NCBI RefSeq assembly: GCF_003217095.1
Contig: NZ_QJSR01000002.1
Coordinates: 744,001-808,000 of the forward strand
Reading direction: 5' to 3'
From: Rhizobium sp. PP-CC-3A-592
GTDB lineage: Bacteria > Pseudomonadota > Alphaproteobacteria > Rhizobiales > Rhizobiaceae
DNA: 64,000 nt
Made by a program: the position numbers and the translations under genes. The stretch's first letter is position 1. Each line of letters starts with the position of its first letter. Shown here one piece after another: positions 52,211-61,544 of the stretch. Below the pieces are notes generated by a model, which worked only from the letters and a program-made list of their open reading frames with translations, was not told the DNA's origin and ran no database searches.

Positions 52211-53365
52211 TTATCGTTTGTGGCCGGTATCGAGGCGACGCTCGACGAAGGCGGAATAGCGTGACATGCCGAAGCAGAAGATCCAGAAGACGAAGCCGGC
52301 AAAGATGAGGCCCGTCATGGGCGTCACCGGCGTGCTCCAGCCGCTGTCACCGAAGCTGGCCTTCACGATGCCGAGCAGATCATACATCGAAATGATGGTG
52401 ACGAGCGAGGTATCCTTGAACAGGCCGATGAAGGTGTTGACGATGCCGGGAATGACCAGCTTGATCGCCTGCGGCAGGATGATGAAGGTCGTCTTGTGGA
52501 AGTAGTTGAGACCGAGCGCGTCGGCTGCTTCGTACTGCCCTTTCGGAATGGCCTGCAGGCCGCCGCGGATGACTTCGGCCATGTAGGCGGCGGCGAAGAT
52601 GGAGACGCCGACAAGCGCGCGCAGGAACTTGTCGAAGTTGGTGCCTGGCGGCAGGAACATTGGCAGCAGCACGCTCGCCATGAAGAGAACGGTGATCAGC
52701 GGGACGCCGCGGATGAACTCGATGAACACGACGCAGGCCGTCTTGATGATCGGCATTTCCGACCGCCGCCCGAGCGCCAGCACGATGCCGAGCGGCAGCG
52801 AGACGGCGATGCCGACGAAGGACAGGATGAGCGTGACCATGAGCCCGCCCCAGAGCGACGTCTCGACATAGGAGAGGCCGAACCGGCCGCCGAGCAGCAG
52901 CACATAGGCGATGATCGGCAGGACGATGAGGAGCAGGATGGTGTTCAGCCCCTTGCGCGGCACCTTCGGCATCAGGAAGGGCACGAGAATGGCGATGCCG
53001 ATGGCCAGCACCAGCAAAGGCCGCCAGAGCTGATCGCGCGGGTAGGAGCCGAACATGAACTGGATGAAGCGATCGTTGACATAGGCCCAGCAGGCACCGC
53101 TCCAGCCATCCGGCTGGATGCCGCCCTGCGCCGCGGTGGTGCAGACCGTGCGATCGGCGCCGGTCCATACGGCCTGAATGAAGAGCCAGTTGAGGGCGCC
53201 GGGCAGGTAGTAGAGGACGGCGAAGATGCCGATCAGCGAGAGGACGCTGTCGGTCGGCGTCGCGAACAGGTTCTTGCGCAGCCAGCCGACGACGGTCGAA
53301 TCCGTCGAGGGCGGGGTTTCCGGCGCGATGAAATCATGGCGGACGAAGGCGATGTTCTGGGCCAT
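52211..53365 (-). CDS. aapM: general L-amino acid ABC transporter permease AapM
   Basis: A 384-residue inner-membrane permease. It is larger than typical amino-acid permeases of about 220-250 residues because of an extended N-terminal half with a large periplasmic loop ([30 protein letters not shown]), which is an Aap/Bzt hallmark. The permease core includes [33 protein letters not shown] and the EAA loop [16 protein letters not shown]. The ATG at [11 protein letters not shown] is used; an extra ten residues upstream overlap aapQ and are unlikely. It starts one base after the aapQ stop. Confidence 0.94.
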   Translation of the reverse strand: MAQNIAFVRHDFIAPETPPSTDSTVVGWLRKNLFATPTDSVLSLIGIFAVLYYLPGALNWLFIQAVWTGADRTVCTTAAQGGIQPDGWSGACWAYVNDRFIQFMFGSYPRDQLWRPLLVLAIGIAILVPFLMPKVPRKGLNTILLLIVLPIIAYVLLLGGRFGLSYVETSLWGGLMVTLILSFVGIAVSLPLGIVLALGRRSEMPIIKTACVVFIEFIRGVPLITVLFMASVLLPMFLPPGTNFDKFLRALVGVSIFAAAYMAEVIRGGLQAIPKGQYEAADALGLNYFHKTTFIILPQAIKLVIPGIVNTFIGLFKDTSLVTIISMYDLLGIVKASFGDSGWSTPVTPMTGLIFAGFVFWIFCFGMSRYSAFVERRLDTGHKR

Positions 53366-53366
53366 A

Positions 53367-54578
53367 TCAGCGCTCCACCAGTGCCATGCGGGCATTGAAC
53401 CAGTTCATGAAGAGGGACGTGATCAGGCTGATCGAGACGTAGATCAGCATCCAGATGGAGATGATTTCGATCGAGCGGCCCGACTGGTTGAGGATCGTGT
53501 TGCCGACGGCGACGAGATCGGCGAAGCCGACGGCGACGGCCAGCGACGAGTTCTTGATGAGGTTGAGATACTGCGAGGTCAGCGGCGGGATGATGATCCG
53601 CATGGCCTGCGGCAGCACGACGAGGCGGGTGGCAAGGCCGGAGCGCAGGCCGAGGGCGTAGGAGGCCTCCGTCTGGCCGCTTGCGACGCCGCGGATGCCG
53701 GCGCGCACGATCTCGGCGATGAAGGAGGCCGTGTAGAAGGACAGTGCCAGATAGAGCGACAGGAATTCCGGGCCGATGACCATGCCGCCGCTCATGTTGA
53801 AGGAGCCGGGCACGGGATAATCGAGCGTCATCGGGCTGCCGAGCACGAGGAAGACGACGAGGGGCAAAGCGACGATCAGCGCCAGATTGACGACCAGAAC
53901 CGGCGGGCGCTTGCCCGTCTTCAGCTGGTGGGCGGTGGCCCATTTGGTGAAGGCGATGGCCGCGATGATGCCGAGAACGAAGGCGGCGGCGACATAGACG
54001 AAGCTTTCGCCGGGAACGGGCGCCGGGAAGTAGATGCCGCGGTTGCTGACGAAGAAGAACGCGCCGGGATTGTCCTTCACATGCTGGAAGATGGTGCGGA
54101 CGTTGGGCAGGAGCGCGAGGACGCCGAGATACCAGAAGAAGATGACGAGCAGCGGCGGAATGTTGCGGAAGACCTCGACGTAGATCGTGCAGAGCTTGGC
54201 GATCAGCCAGTTCTTCGACAGTCGGCCGATGCCGATCAGCAGGCCGACGATGGTCGCCGTGATGATGCCCCAGAAGGCGATGAGCAAGGTATTGAGCAGG
54301 CCGACGAGAAGCGCGCTGAAATAGGTGGAATCGGGAGAATAGGCGATCAGCTGCTGGCCGATGTCGAAGCCGGCGCGGCTGTTGAGGAACCCGAAGCCGC
54401 TGGACATGCCGGAGCGTGCGAGGTTGGCGACGACGTTCGTCGCGGCATAGTAGATGGCGCCGAAGACGACGACCACGGTCACGATCTGGAAGAGAATGCT
54501 TCGGAAAGCCGGATTATAGAGAAGCGACATCGTCGGTCGATGCGCGCCGCCCCCGGTGCGGACGTCGTTTGCAGCCAT
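53367..54578 (-). CDS. aapQ: general L-amino acid ABC transporter permease AapQ
   Basis: A 403-residue inner-membrane permease, partner of Aap[36 protein letters not shown] and [38 protein letters not shown] are typical for AapQ/BztB. The EAA loop is present as [25 protein letters not shown]. It follows aapJ after about 110 bases with a hairpin, which probably lowers its expression relative to the binding protein. Tightly linked to aapM. Confidence 0.95.
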   Translation of the reverse strand: MAANDVRTGGGAHRPTMSLLYNPAFRSILFQIVTVVVVFGAIYYAATNVVANLARSGMSSGFGFLNSRAGFDIGQQLIAYSPDSTYFSALLVGLLNTLLIAFWGIITATIVGLLIGIGRLSKNWLIAKLCTIYVEVFRNIPPLLVIFFWYLGVLALLPNVRTIFQHVKDNPGAFFFVSNRGIYFPAPVPGESFVYVAAAFVLGIIAAIAFTKWATAHQLKTGKRPPVLVVNLALIVALPLVVFLVLGSPMTLDYPVPGSFNMSGGMVIGPEFLSLYLALSFYTASFIAEIVRAGIRGVASGQTEASYALGLRSGLATRLVVLPQAMRIIIPPLTSQYLNLIKNSSLAVAVGFADLVAVGNTILNQSGRSIEIISIWMLIYVSISLITSLFMNWFNARMALVER

Positions 54579-54634
54579 TCACTTGTCCCCTGTCGGTCAC
54601 CCTTTTTTCCGGGTGTTCAAGACGTTCTGAAGAA

Positions 54635-54671
54635 GGGGCGGGCCATGCCACAACGGGACCGAGCCCGCCCC
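54635..54671 (-). terminator. intercistronic hairpin after aapJ
   Basis: On the minus strand GGGGCGGGC pairs with GCCCGCCCC around a 19-base loop and is followed by TTCTT. It lies between aapJ and aapQ, as found in many operons led by a periplasmic binding protein, where it causes partial termination or mRNA stabilisation. Confidence 0.65.
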
Positions 54672-54689
54672 CTCCATATCAGCAGCCGA

Positions 54690-55718
54690 TCAACGGATCG
54701 GCGGTGCGTATTGCAGGCCGCCCTTGTTCCACAGTGCGTTCAGGCCGCGCTCGATCTTGAGCGGGGAGCCCTGGCCGACATTGCGTTCGAACAGCTCACC
54801 GTAATTGCCGACGGCCTTGATGACCTGGACGGCCCAGTCCTTGGGCAGGCCGAGATCGGCGCCGAGCGTGCTGTTGGCTTCTTCACCGAGGAAACGCTTG
54901 ATGTCGGGGTTTTCCGACTTCTTCATTTCTTCGACGTTGGCCTGGGTGATGCCGAACTCTTCCGCCGTGATGGTGGCGTAATGCGTGAAGGACACGACGT
55001 CGAACCACTTCGAATCGTTCTGGCGAACGGCCGGTCCGAGCGGCTCCTTGGAGATGATTTCCGGGAGAACGACGTGGTCGGCCGGGTTCGCCATCTTCAG
55101 GCGGATCGAATAGAGGCCCGACTGGTCGGTGGTGTAGACGTCGCAACGGCCGGCATTGTAGGCGGCGTCGGCTTCGTCCTGCGCTTCGAACACGACGGGC
55201 TTGAATTCCATCTTGTTGGCGCGGAAGTAGTCGGCGAGGTTGAGTTCGGTCGTGGTGCCCGACTGGACGCAGACGGAGGCGCCGTTCAGCTCCAGAGCCG
55301 ACTTCACGCCGAGTTCCTTCTTCACCATGAAGCCCTGGCCGTCATAGTAGTTGACGGCGCGGAAGTCGAAGCCGAGCTGGCTGTCGCGGCTGGCGCTCCA
55401 GGTCGTGTTGCGGGCGAGCATGTCGATTTCGCCCGACTGCAGGGCCGGGAAGCGGTCCTTGGCGGAGAGGGGGGTGAACTTGACCTTGGTCGCATCGCCG
55501 AAGACGGCAGCGGCAACGCCCTTGCAGAGGTCGGCGTCGAGGCCCGTCCAGTTGCCGGAAGAGTCCTGGGCACCGAAGCCCGCGAGGTTGGAACCGTTCA
55601 CGCCGCACTGCACGAAGCCCTTGGCCTTCACGTCATCGAGCGTGCCGGCGGATGCTGCATGGGCACCGAAACCCAGGACAGCGGCGCCGATCACGATCGG
55701 GAGAATTCTTGTTGCCAT
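54690..55718 (-). CDS. aapJ: general L-amino acid ABC transporter, periplasmic binding protein AapJ
   Basis: A 342-residue periplasmic protein with a signal peptide (ILPIVIGAAVLGFGAHAASAG). The mature start TLDDVKAKGFVQCGVNGSNLAGFGAQDSSGNWTGLD and the WSASRDSQLGFDFRAVNYYDGQGFMV region are conserved in AapJ/BztA. It binds a wide range of L-amino acids and delivers them to AapQM. It is the first gene of the operon. A candidate promoter is listed about 100 bases upstream. Confidence 0.96.
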   Translation of the reverse strand: MATRILPIVIGAAVLGFGAHAASAGTLDDVKAKGFVQCGVNGSNLAGFGAQDSSGNWTGLDADLCKGVAAAVFGDATKVKFTPLSAKDRFPALQSGEIDMLARNTTWSASRDSQLGFDFRAVNYYDGQGFMVKKELGVKSALELNGASVCVQSGTTTELNLADYFRANKMEFKPVVFEAQDEADAAYNAGRCDVYTTDQSGLYSIRLKMANPADHVVLPEIISKEPLGPAVRQNDSKWFDVVSFTHYATITAEEFGITQANVEEMKKSENPDIKRFLGEEANSTLGADLGLPKDWAVQVIKAVGNYGELFERNVGQGSPLKIERGLNALWNKGGLQYAPPIR

Positions 55719-56112
55719 TCTTGAGACCCTTTTTTAAGTTTTCTGTCGCCCTCATCCCGGATACCTTGACGGCTTGCCGGAAGAAACGCCCCCGCCACCC
55801 TCCTGGCGCGAGTGAGGTCTATCTCATTCGTAAATGTCGGACGGGTCAAGTCACGTTGCCGAAATTCTAGGCCATTTCAACATTATCGGACGGTCTGCTC
55901 ATTTTATCCGCTTATCCTGCTGGTGAGTGCAAAGTGCTGGCGAAAAATGAGGCAGCACGAGGCGCGGGCTTCGACGGATCTGACGATCCGGGCTTGACCT
56001 TTGACGCGGAGCGGACCGACAAGAAGCGCGACAGACCCCTGAGGACGCCCGCTGCCATGGACAGAACGGCGCCCGGGGGCATGCGATGCTGCTTTGAGGA
56101 CAAGGACCGGAC
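55719..56112. other. divergent intergenic region between aapJ and metC
   Basis: About 390 bases hold both promoters. A sigma70-like element for aapJ is listed separately. A short inverted repeat GGATCTGACGATCC occurs nearer metC. No SAM-II riboswitch pattern or gene was seen. Confidence 0.55.
55820..55849 (-). promoter_or_regulatory. candidate sigma70 promoter of aapJQMP
   Basis: On the minus strand TTGACC and GAGATA are spaced by 18 bases, about 100 bases upstream of the aapJ start. The -35 is good, the -10 weak. Confidence 0.4.
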
Positions 56113-57321
56113 ATGAGCGACAAGAGGGATTTTCTGGCGACGGCGGGTGTGAACACGCGGCTTGCCCATACGGGCAACGTGCCGTCCGACTATCATGGTT
56201 TCGTCAACCCGCCGATCGTGCGGGCCTCCACGGTGCTGTTTCCCGATGCGCGGACGATGGAAACGCGGGCGCAGAAATACACATACGGCACGCGCGGTAC
56301 GCCGACCACGGATGCGCTCTGCGAGGCGATCGACGCGCTGGAGGGATCGGCGGGCACGATTCTCGTGCCGAGCGGGCTTGCGGCCGTTACCGTGCCGTTT
56401 CTCGCCTTCCTCTCCTCCGGCGATCACGCGCTGATCGTCGACAGCGTCTACTTCCCGACGCGGAACTTCTGCAACACGATGCTGACGCGGATGGGCGTGA
56501 CGGTCGAATATTACGATCCCGCCATCGGCGCCGGCATCGAGGCGCTGATCCGGCCGAACACACGGCTGGTGCATACCGAAGCGCCGGGCTCCAACACGTT
56601 CGAGATGCAGGACATCTCGGCGATCTCGGGCGTGGCGCACAGGCATGGCTGCGTCGTGACCATGGACAATACCTGGGCGACACCACTCTATTTCAAGCCG
56701 CTCGATCATGGCGTCGACATCTCGATCCATGCGGCGACGAAGTATCCGAGCGGGCATTCCGACATTCTGATGGGTACGGTTTCGGCCAATGCCAAGCACT
56801 GGGAACAGCTGCACGAGGCGACGATCACGCTCGGCATCTGCGGCTCGCCGGATGACAGCTACCAGATCCTGCGCGGCCTGCGGACCATGGGCGTGCGGCT
56901 GGAGCGGCATCAGGAGAGCGCGCTGAACCTCGCCCGCTGGCTGGAACAGCACGAGGACGTGGCGCGGGTGCTGCATCCGGGCCTGCCGAGTTTTCCGGGC
57001 CACGACATCTGGAAGCGGGATTTCACCGGCGCGAGCGGGATCTTCTCCTTCGTGCTCAAGGTGTCCGAGCAGGGGAAGGCGGGGGCACAGGTGAAGGCGC
57101 GGGCGCATGCGTTTCTCGATGCGCTCTCGATCTTCGGGCTCGGCTATTCCTGGGGCGGGTATGAGAGCCTCGCGCTCGTCGTCGGGCTTTCGGACCGGAC
57201 GATCTGCAAGCAGCCGGCGGAGGGGCCGGTCATCCGGCTTCAGATCGGGCTCGAGGACGTGCCGGATCTGCGGCGGGATCTGGAAGCCGGGTTTGCGGCA
57301 GCGGCGGCGGTCGGCGCTTAA
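56113..57321 (+). CDS. metC: cystathionine beta-lyase (MetC)
   Basis: A 402-residue PLP enzyme of the Cys/Met metabolism family, which converts cystathionine to homocysteine, pyruvate and ammonia. The PLP lysine is Lys210 in AATKYPSGHSD, with Asp185 in TMDNTWATP and the Tyr/Arg pair in KYTYGTRGTPT. The DDSYQILRGLRTMGVRLERH region and the final GPVIRLQIGLED are typical of beta-lyases of the alphaproteobacterial MetC type. AAGGACCGGAC precedes the ATG. Its stop overlaps the end of the convergent monooxygenase gene by four bases. Confidence 0.92.
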   Translation: MSDKRDFLATAGVNTRLAHTGNVPSDYHGFVNPPIVRASTVLFPDARTMETRAQKYTYGTRGTPTTDALCEAIDALEGSAGTILVPSGLAAVTVPFLAFLSSGDHALIVDSVYFPTRNFCNTMLTRMGVTVEYYDPAIGAGIEALIRPNTRLVHTEAPGSNTFEMQDISAISGVAHRHGCVVTMDNTWATPLYFKPLDHGVDISIHAATKYPSGHSDILMGTVSANAKHWEQLHEATITLGICGSPDDSYQILRGLRTMGVRLERHQESALNLARWLEQHEDVARVLHPGLPSFPGHDIWKRDFTGASGIFSFVLKVSEQGKAGAQVKARAHAFLDALSIFGLGYSWGGYESLALVVGLSDRTICKQPAEGPVIRLQIGLEDVPDLRRDLEAGFAAAAAVGA

Positions 57322-58550
57322 GGCGTCTTCTGGCCGGGGAGGCGATGGCCGTAGAGCCAGTCGAAATCCTCGGCCAGTCTTTCCGGCGTGCGCAGCGACA
57401 GGACCAGGTTTCGGCCAAGACGGACCGGGCCGGAGGCGTGGTAGGCGAAGCGGTTGAAGGCGCCGCGGGCGCGCACGCGGGCGACGCGCGCCTTGCGGGT
57501 CTGGACGAAGGCGTCGAGATGCGCGGTGATGTCGCCGGGTTTTCCGATCGCCTCTGCAAGTTCGAAGGCATCCTCGATGGCCATGGCGGCGCCCTGGGCG
57601 GCAAACGGCATCATGGCGTGGGCGGCATCGCCGATGAGGATGCGCGTGCCGTCGTGCCATGCACCGTCCTCGACCTCGATCAAGGGCCAATAGCCGAGCG
57701 TTCCGGCCCTGGAGAGTGCCGACCGGATGTCGGGGTGCCAGCCCGAAAGAAGCTGCGCAATGGCCGCCCGGGAAGCCTCTTCGCTCGTGTCCGCCTGCGT
57801 CAACCCGCTGCCGATGGCCACGAGATTGAGGCCTCCGGATGCGCCGATCGGATAGGCTACGAGATGGGCGCGGCGGCCGAGATAGGCGGTGACGACGGTG
57901 GGATCGAAGGGCGACGGCGCGGCGTGCCGGGGCAGGGTAAGCCGCCAGGCGATGTTGCCGGAAAGGCGGGCCTTGCCGTGGCCTGCAATGGCGAGGCGGA
58001 CTTTGGAGCCGATGCCGTCGGCGCCGACGATGAGGCCCGGCATGCGCTGCGTGATGGCCGAGAGAGACGCGGGCGTTGCATCGCAAATGGCCGTGTCCAG
58101 ATGCAGGCGGCAGAGCGGGTGGGCGCGCACCGCATCTGCCAGTGCGCTTTGGAGAGCGGAACGCGCCATGACGGCATAGGGCGCCTGCCAGCGGGTGCGG
58201 GCGAAGGCGCCGGCCGGAACCCGCGCGATCGTCCGGAGGCTGCGGCCATCGACGAGGCGGATCTCCGATGGCTCCACCCAATGGGGCTGCAGCCTTGCGG
58301 TCAGGCCGAGAGCATCGAGAATGCGCGTCGCGTTCGGCGACAGCTGCAAGCCGGCGCCGACCTCGTCGAGGTTTGCCGCCCGCTCGACGATATCGACCTC
58401 GAAGCCCTTGGCTGCGAGCGACAGGGCTGCGGTGAGGCCGGCAATGCCGGCTCCGACCACCGTGATGGGTGTGCGCGTGTCAGGCAAACGCTTTTCCGGC
58501 AGGTCCGTGATGGTGCGGCAAGGGTCGGATCCGGGCGCCGGATTCGGCAC
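57318..58550 (-). CDS. FAD-dependent monooxygenase (salicylate hydroxylase-like)
   Basis: A 410-residue class A flavin monooxygenase. The FAD-binding Rossmann motif is ITVVGAGIAGLTAALSLAAKGFEV near residue 29, a DG motif is present as LIVGADGIGSKVRLAIAG, and the second FAD site is RILIGDAAHAMMPFAAQGAAMAIEDAFELA. These are diagnostic of the PHBH/salicylate hydroxylase group, which inserts oxygen into aromatic rings with NAD(P)H. The substrate is unknown; ubiquinone-type hydroxylases are related. The ORF starts at GTG; a TTG at 58487 would give a more usual short N terminus. Confidence 0.87.
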   Translation of the reverse strand: MPNPAPGSDPCRTITDLPEKRLPDTRTPITVVGAGIAGLTAALSLAAKGFEVDIVERAANLDEVGAGLQLSPNATRILDALGLTARLQPHWVEPSEIRLVDGRSLRTIARVPAGAFARTRWQAPYAVMARSALQSALADAVRAHPLCRLHLDTAICDATPASLSAITQRMPGLIVGADGIGSKVRLAIAGHGKARLSGNIAWRLTLPRHAAPSPFDPTVVTAYLGRRAHLVAYPIGASGGLNLVAIGSGLTQADTSEEASRAAIAQLLSGWHPDIRSALSRAGTLGYWPLIEVEDGAWHDGTRILIGDAAHAMMPFAAQGAAMAIEDAFELAEAIGKPGDITAHLDAFVQTRKARVARVRARGAFNRFAYHASGPVRLGRNLVLSLRTPERLAEDFDWLYGHRLPGQKTP

Positions 58551-58562
58551 GGTGCGGGGCCG

Positions 58563-58808
58563 TCAGGCCGCCTTGGTCTGGAACAGGCAGCCGGTGGGGC
58601 GGGTTTCATCCATCTTCAGCGCGCCGTTAAAGCGGAAGAGGGTCGAGCAGTAGGAACAGACCTTCTCGTTGTCGTCGCCCATGTCGAGATAGATATGCGG
58701 ATGATCGTAGGGCACGGAGGCGCCGGTGCACATGAATTCCTTGACGCCGACCTCGATCACCGCGTGACCGCCATCGTTCTGGAAATGAGGAATACCGTGC
58801 CCGGCCAT
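58563..58808 (-). CDS. zf-CHCC zinc-finger domain protein
   Basis: An 81-residue protein. The C-H-C-C zinc site is seen as C27 (FMCTG), H36 (YDHPHI) or H38, and the pair CSYC (VCSYCSTLFRF). The KEFMCTGASVPYDHPHIYLDMGDDN stretch is typical of the zf-CHCC family, related to the mitochondrial complex I subunit NDUFS6. The ATG at MAGHGIPHF has a GGAG ribosome-binding site; the longer upstream frame is unlikely. It lies just upstream of the monooxygenase on the same strand, with 12 bases between. It may have a role in complex I assembly. Confidence 0.88.
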   Translation of the reverse strand: MAGHGIPHFQNDGGHAVIEVGVKEFMCTGASVPYDHPHIYLDMGDDNEKVCSYCSTLFRFNGALKMDETRPTGCLFQTKAA

Positions 58809-59012
58809 GTCGTTCTCCACTGTCTCGTCTGTCTGTCGCGCCGCCGCAGGGGTGAGGTCGGGCGCATTCGGCGCGGACATTAGGCCGGTTCGGCGCAAAA
58901 AGGTAGACGATTGCCGGCACTCGCCCGCGTTTTTTGCAGGGCACGGGGCTTTTTCCGCAGGGCACTCGGCCTTAAAGGGAACTGTTAAGACAATATCACG
59001 GGACCCGCTGAG

Positions 59013-59822
59013 ATGGATCTGTCACCGCCACCCTTTTCGAGCTTCCGCCATGAGGGGCTCGATATCGCTTTCTTCGATGCGGGAAATCCGGCCGGCGCGC
59101 CGGTGCTGCTGATCCACGGCTTTGCCTCCTCGGCGAGCGTCAACTGGGTGTTTCCCGGCTGGCTGAAGACGCTGGGCGATGCCGGCTACCGGGTGATCGC
59201 GCTCGACAATCGCGGCCATGGAGCCAGCAGCAAGCCGACCGATCCCGCCCTCTACCATCCCGATGCCATGGCGGGCGATGCGGTCGCTCTGTTGACGCAT
59301 CTCGGGCTCGGCTCCGCGCATGTGATGGGCTATTCGATGGGCGCGCGGGTGTCGGCGTTTCTGGCACTGTCCCATCCCGACCGGGTGCGCACGCTGGTGC
59401 TGGGCGGCCTGGGGATCGGCATGGTGACGGGGGTGGGCGACTGGGACCCGATCGCCGACGCGCTGCTGGCGCCGTCGCTCGACGACGTCAGCCATGAGCG
59501 CGGGCGGATGTTCCGCATGTTCGCCGACCAGACGAAGAGCGACAGGCAGGCGCTGGCCGCCTGCATCACCACCTCCCGCGAGCTGCTGAGCGCGGCGGAG
59601 ATGAGCCGGATCGACGTGCCGACGCTGATCGGCGTGGGCACGAAGGACGACATCGCCGGTTCGGGCCAGGCGCTGGCCGAGCTGATGCCGCGGGCGGTCG
59701 CGATCGACATTCCCAACCGCGACCATATGCTCGCCGTCGGCGACCGGGTGTTCAAGACGGCGGTGCTGGCGTTTCTTGGCGAGCACGAGCCAAGCGACCA
59801 GGCCGAGAACCAAGAAGGCTGA
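59013..59822 (+). CDS. alpha/beta hydrolase
   Basis: A 269-residue alpha/beta-hydrolase. The oxyanion-hole motif is LLIHGF (33-37), the nucleophile Ser108 is in GYSMGAR, and a C-terminal His is in NRDHMLAVGD. The HGF..S region and LDNRGHGASSKP are the usual strand motifs. It is cytosolic and may act on an ester or amide of unknown structure. It lies upstream of cysE on the same strand but about 100 bases separate them, and cysE has its own leader. The gene can be misread on the opposite strand, but these motifs fix the frame. Confidence 0.9.
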   Translation: MDLSPPPFSSFRHEGLDIAFFDAGNPAGAPVLLIHGFASSASVNWVFPGWLKTLGDAGYRVIALDNRGHGASSKPTDPALYHPDAMAGDAVALLTHLGLGSAHVMGYSMGARVSAFLALSHPDRVRTLVLGGLGIGMVTGVGDWDPIADALLAPSLDDVSHERGRMFRMFADQTKSDRQALAACITTSRELLSAAEMSRIDVPTLIGVGTKDDIAGSGQALAELMPRAVAIDIPNRDHMLAVGDRVFKTAVLAFLGEHEPSDQAENQEG

Positions 59823-59920
59823 GGCCCCCCATTTGAACTTGGGCGAAACTGCCCTATTGTGACGAGAGTCTGTTTGAAAAACCGACCCGCAAGGAATATG
59901 CGGCCGTAAAGGAGTGCGAC

Positions 59921-60760
59921 ATGGTCGCCAGGACCGACATGATCATGGACATGCGTTCGAACGAGACCGTCAAGACGATGGACCCGATCTGGGATAGCAT
60001 GAGGGACGAGGCGCTGCATGCGTCGGCGCATGAGCCGATGCTGTCGGCCTTCCTTTATTCCACGATCATCAACCAGCGTTCGCTGGAGGACAGCGTCATC
60101 CACCGGATCGCGCAGCGCCTCGACCATGCCGATCTCGATGCGAGCCTCGTGCGCCAGGCGTTTCTGGAGATGGCCGAGGACTGGCCGGAATGGGCGGGTA
60201 TCCTGCGCGTCGATATCCAGGCCGTCTACGACCGCGACCCCGCCTGCACGCGTTTCATGGAAGTGATCCTCTATTTCAAGGGTTTCCACGCGATCCAAAC
60301 CCATCGGCTGGCCCATTGGCTGCTGCTGCGCGGACGGCGCGATCTGGCGCTCTATCTGCAGAGCCGCTCGTCCTCGGTGTTCCAGACCGACATCAACCCG
60401 GGCGCGCGGATCGGCAAGGGGATCTTCCTCGATCATGCCACCGGCCTCGTTGTCGGCGAAACCGCCGTGATCGGCGACAACGTCTCGATCCTGCACGGGG
60501 TGACGCTGGGCGGCACCGGCAAGGAGGGCAGCGACCGGCATCCGAAGATCGGCAACGGCGTGCTGATCGGCGCGGGTGCCAAGATCCTCGGCAATATCCA
60601 TGTGGGGCAATGTTCGCGGGTGGCTGCGGGTTCCGTGGTGCTGAAGCCGGTTCCGCCGAAGGTGACGGTTGCCGGCGTGCCGGCGCGTGTGGTGGGCGAG
60701 GCCGGCTGCTCGGAGCCGTCGCGCTCGATGGACCAGGTGCTGCAAAGCTTCGAGATCTGA
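59921..60760 (+). CDS. cysE: serine O-acetyltransferase CysE
   Basis: A 279-residue hexapeptide acyltransferase that makes O-acetylserine for cysteine synthesis. The N-terminal helical domain (DPIWDSMRDEALHASAHEPMLSAFL) is followed by left-handed beta-helix repeats with the catalytic His in FLDHATGLVVGETAVIGDN and HGVTLGGTGK. The C terminus ends in SFEI; a terminal Ile is the residue that docks in the active site of O-acetylserine sulfhydrylase, so the cysteine synthase complex should form. AAAGGAG precedes the ATG. A DUF3126 gene follows after 140 bases. Confidence 0.94.
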   Translation: MVARTDMIMDMRSNETVKTMDPIWDSMRDEALHASAHEPMLSAFLYSTIINQRSLEDSVIHRIAQRLDHADLDASLVRQAFLEMAEDWPEWAGILRVDIQAVYDRDPACTRFMEVILYFKGFHAIQTHRLAHWLLLRGRRDLALYLQSRSSSVFQTDINPGARIGKGIFLDHATGLVVGETAVIGDNVSILHGVTLGGTGKEGSDRHPKIGNGVLIGAGAKILGNIHVGQCSRVAAGSVVLKPVPPKVTVAGVPARVVGEAGCSEPSRSMDQVLQSFEI

Positions 60761-60900
60761 GGCCTGACGCTTTTTTTTGGGAACCTGCGCTCCCTGCACA
60801 GCTTGTGTGTAGCGGCTGCAATCGCCGTCGATGCAGGGTTTACACCCCTTGCGGCTTTATGAGAGAAGCGCCGCACTCGAAAACTGCTAGGAGACACGAC

Positions 60901-61104
60901 TTGAAGCCTGAAGACATCAAAAAACTCGAAGCCTACTTCAAGCGCATTTTCAACCCGCAGATCGTCGTCAAGGCCCGTCCCAAGAAGGACGAGTCGGCCG
61001 AGGTCTATCTCGGAGACGAGTTTCTCGGCGTGGTGTTTCGCGACGAGGAAGACGGAGAACTGTCCTTCAGCTTCTCCATGGCGATCCTCGACATCGATCT
61101 CTGA
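60901..61104 (+). CDS. DUF3126 small protein with TTG start
   Basis: A 67-residue protein of the DUF3126 family, common in alphaproteobacteria, often next to cysE. It begins at TTG (read as Met), with CTAGGAGACACGAC as ribosome-binding region, and shows the conserved KPEDIKKLEAYFKRIFNP and GELSFSFSMAILDIDL segments. No other in-frame start fits. Function unknown. The alternative, a long open frame running through cysE in another phase, is a shadow. Confidence 0.88.
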   Translation: MKPEDIKKLEAYFKRIFNPQIVVKARPKKDESAEVYLGDEFLGVVFRDEEDGELSFSFSMAILDIDL

Positions 61105-61141
61105 GGTCTTCGCCTCAACCGTTGGATCCGAATGACATTTC

Positions 61142-61199
61142 AGCCCGGCCGGCCTATGCCCGCCGGGCTTTTTCGTTTCCTCGGGCTTTTTCGTTTCCT
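61142..61199 (+). terminator. intrinsic terminator after DUF3126 with duplicated tail
   Basis: AGCCCGGC and GCCGGGCTTTTTCG form a stem with T run, and the last 18 bases (CGGGCTTTTTCGTTTCCT) are repeated once in tandem. The duplicate keeps the T run but has no second full stem. Confidence 0.8.
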
Positions 61200-61257
61200 A
61201 CGGCCGCTGGCTGCTCAATGTGAGGTTCTGGTGTCGAGCAGCTGTTTGCCCTCTCCT

Positions 61258-61368
61258 CCGTCATCCTCGGGCCTGGTCCCGAGGATCTGCTGTCGTCTCC
61301 GCAAGCGCCATGGTCCTTCAGATTGCGGGCAGTGCAACAGATGCTCGGCACGAGGCCGAGCATGACGG
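61258..61368. repeat. long intergenic palindrome (family C, copy 3)
   Basis: CCGTCATCCTCGGGCCTGGT at one end and CGAGGCCGAGCATGACGG at the other, with AGATTGCGGGCAGTGCAACAG inside in reverse order to the first copies. It lies between DUF3126 and the phasin gene, in the same orientation as transcription of both. Confidence 0.75.
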
Positions 61369-61544
61369 AGGGGCGGCGGCGTCGCTCACCATCAGAACAA
61401 TGCGATCAGGAGGCAATCAGCCGGGAGCCGCATCCGATGACGGGGCTCAGAAGATCACGAGATGGTGCGCTGCGGCATCGAAACTTGACTTTATTGTGCA
61501 CTGCACCTAGATTTCTCGCATCACAGACATCAGGAGGAATGCGC

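Noticed and set aside
55871-56112. SAM-II riboswitch before metC
   Set aside because: SAM-II elements often precede methionine genes in this group, but the conserved pseudoknot strings are absent here.
55912-58281. A 789-codon open frame on the minus strand across metC and the monooxygenase gene
   Set aside because: It overlaps two recognised genes in wrong frames, and its translation is low in complexity and rich in Arg, Pro and His, which is common for antisense frames in GC-rich DNA.
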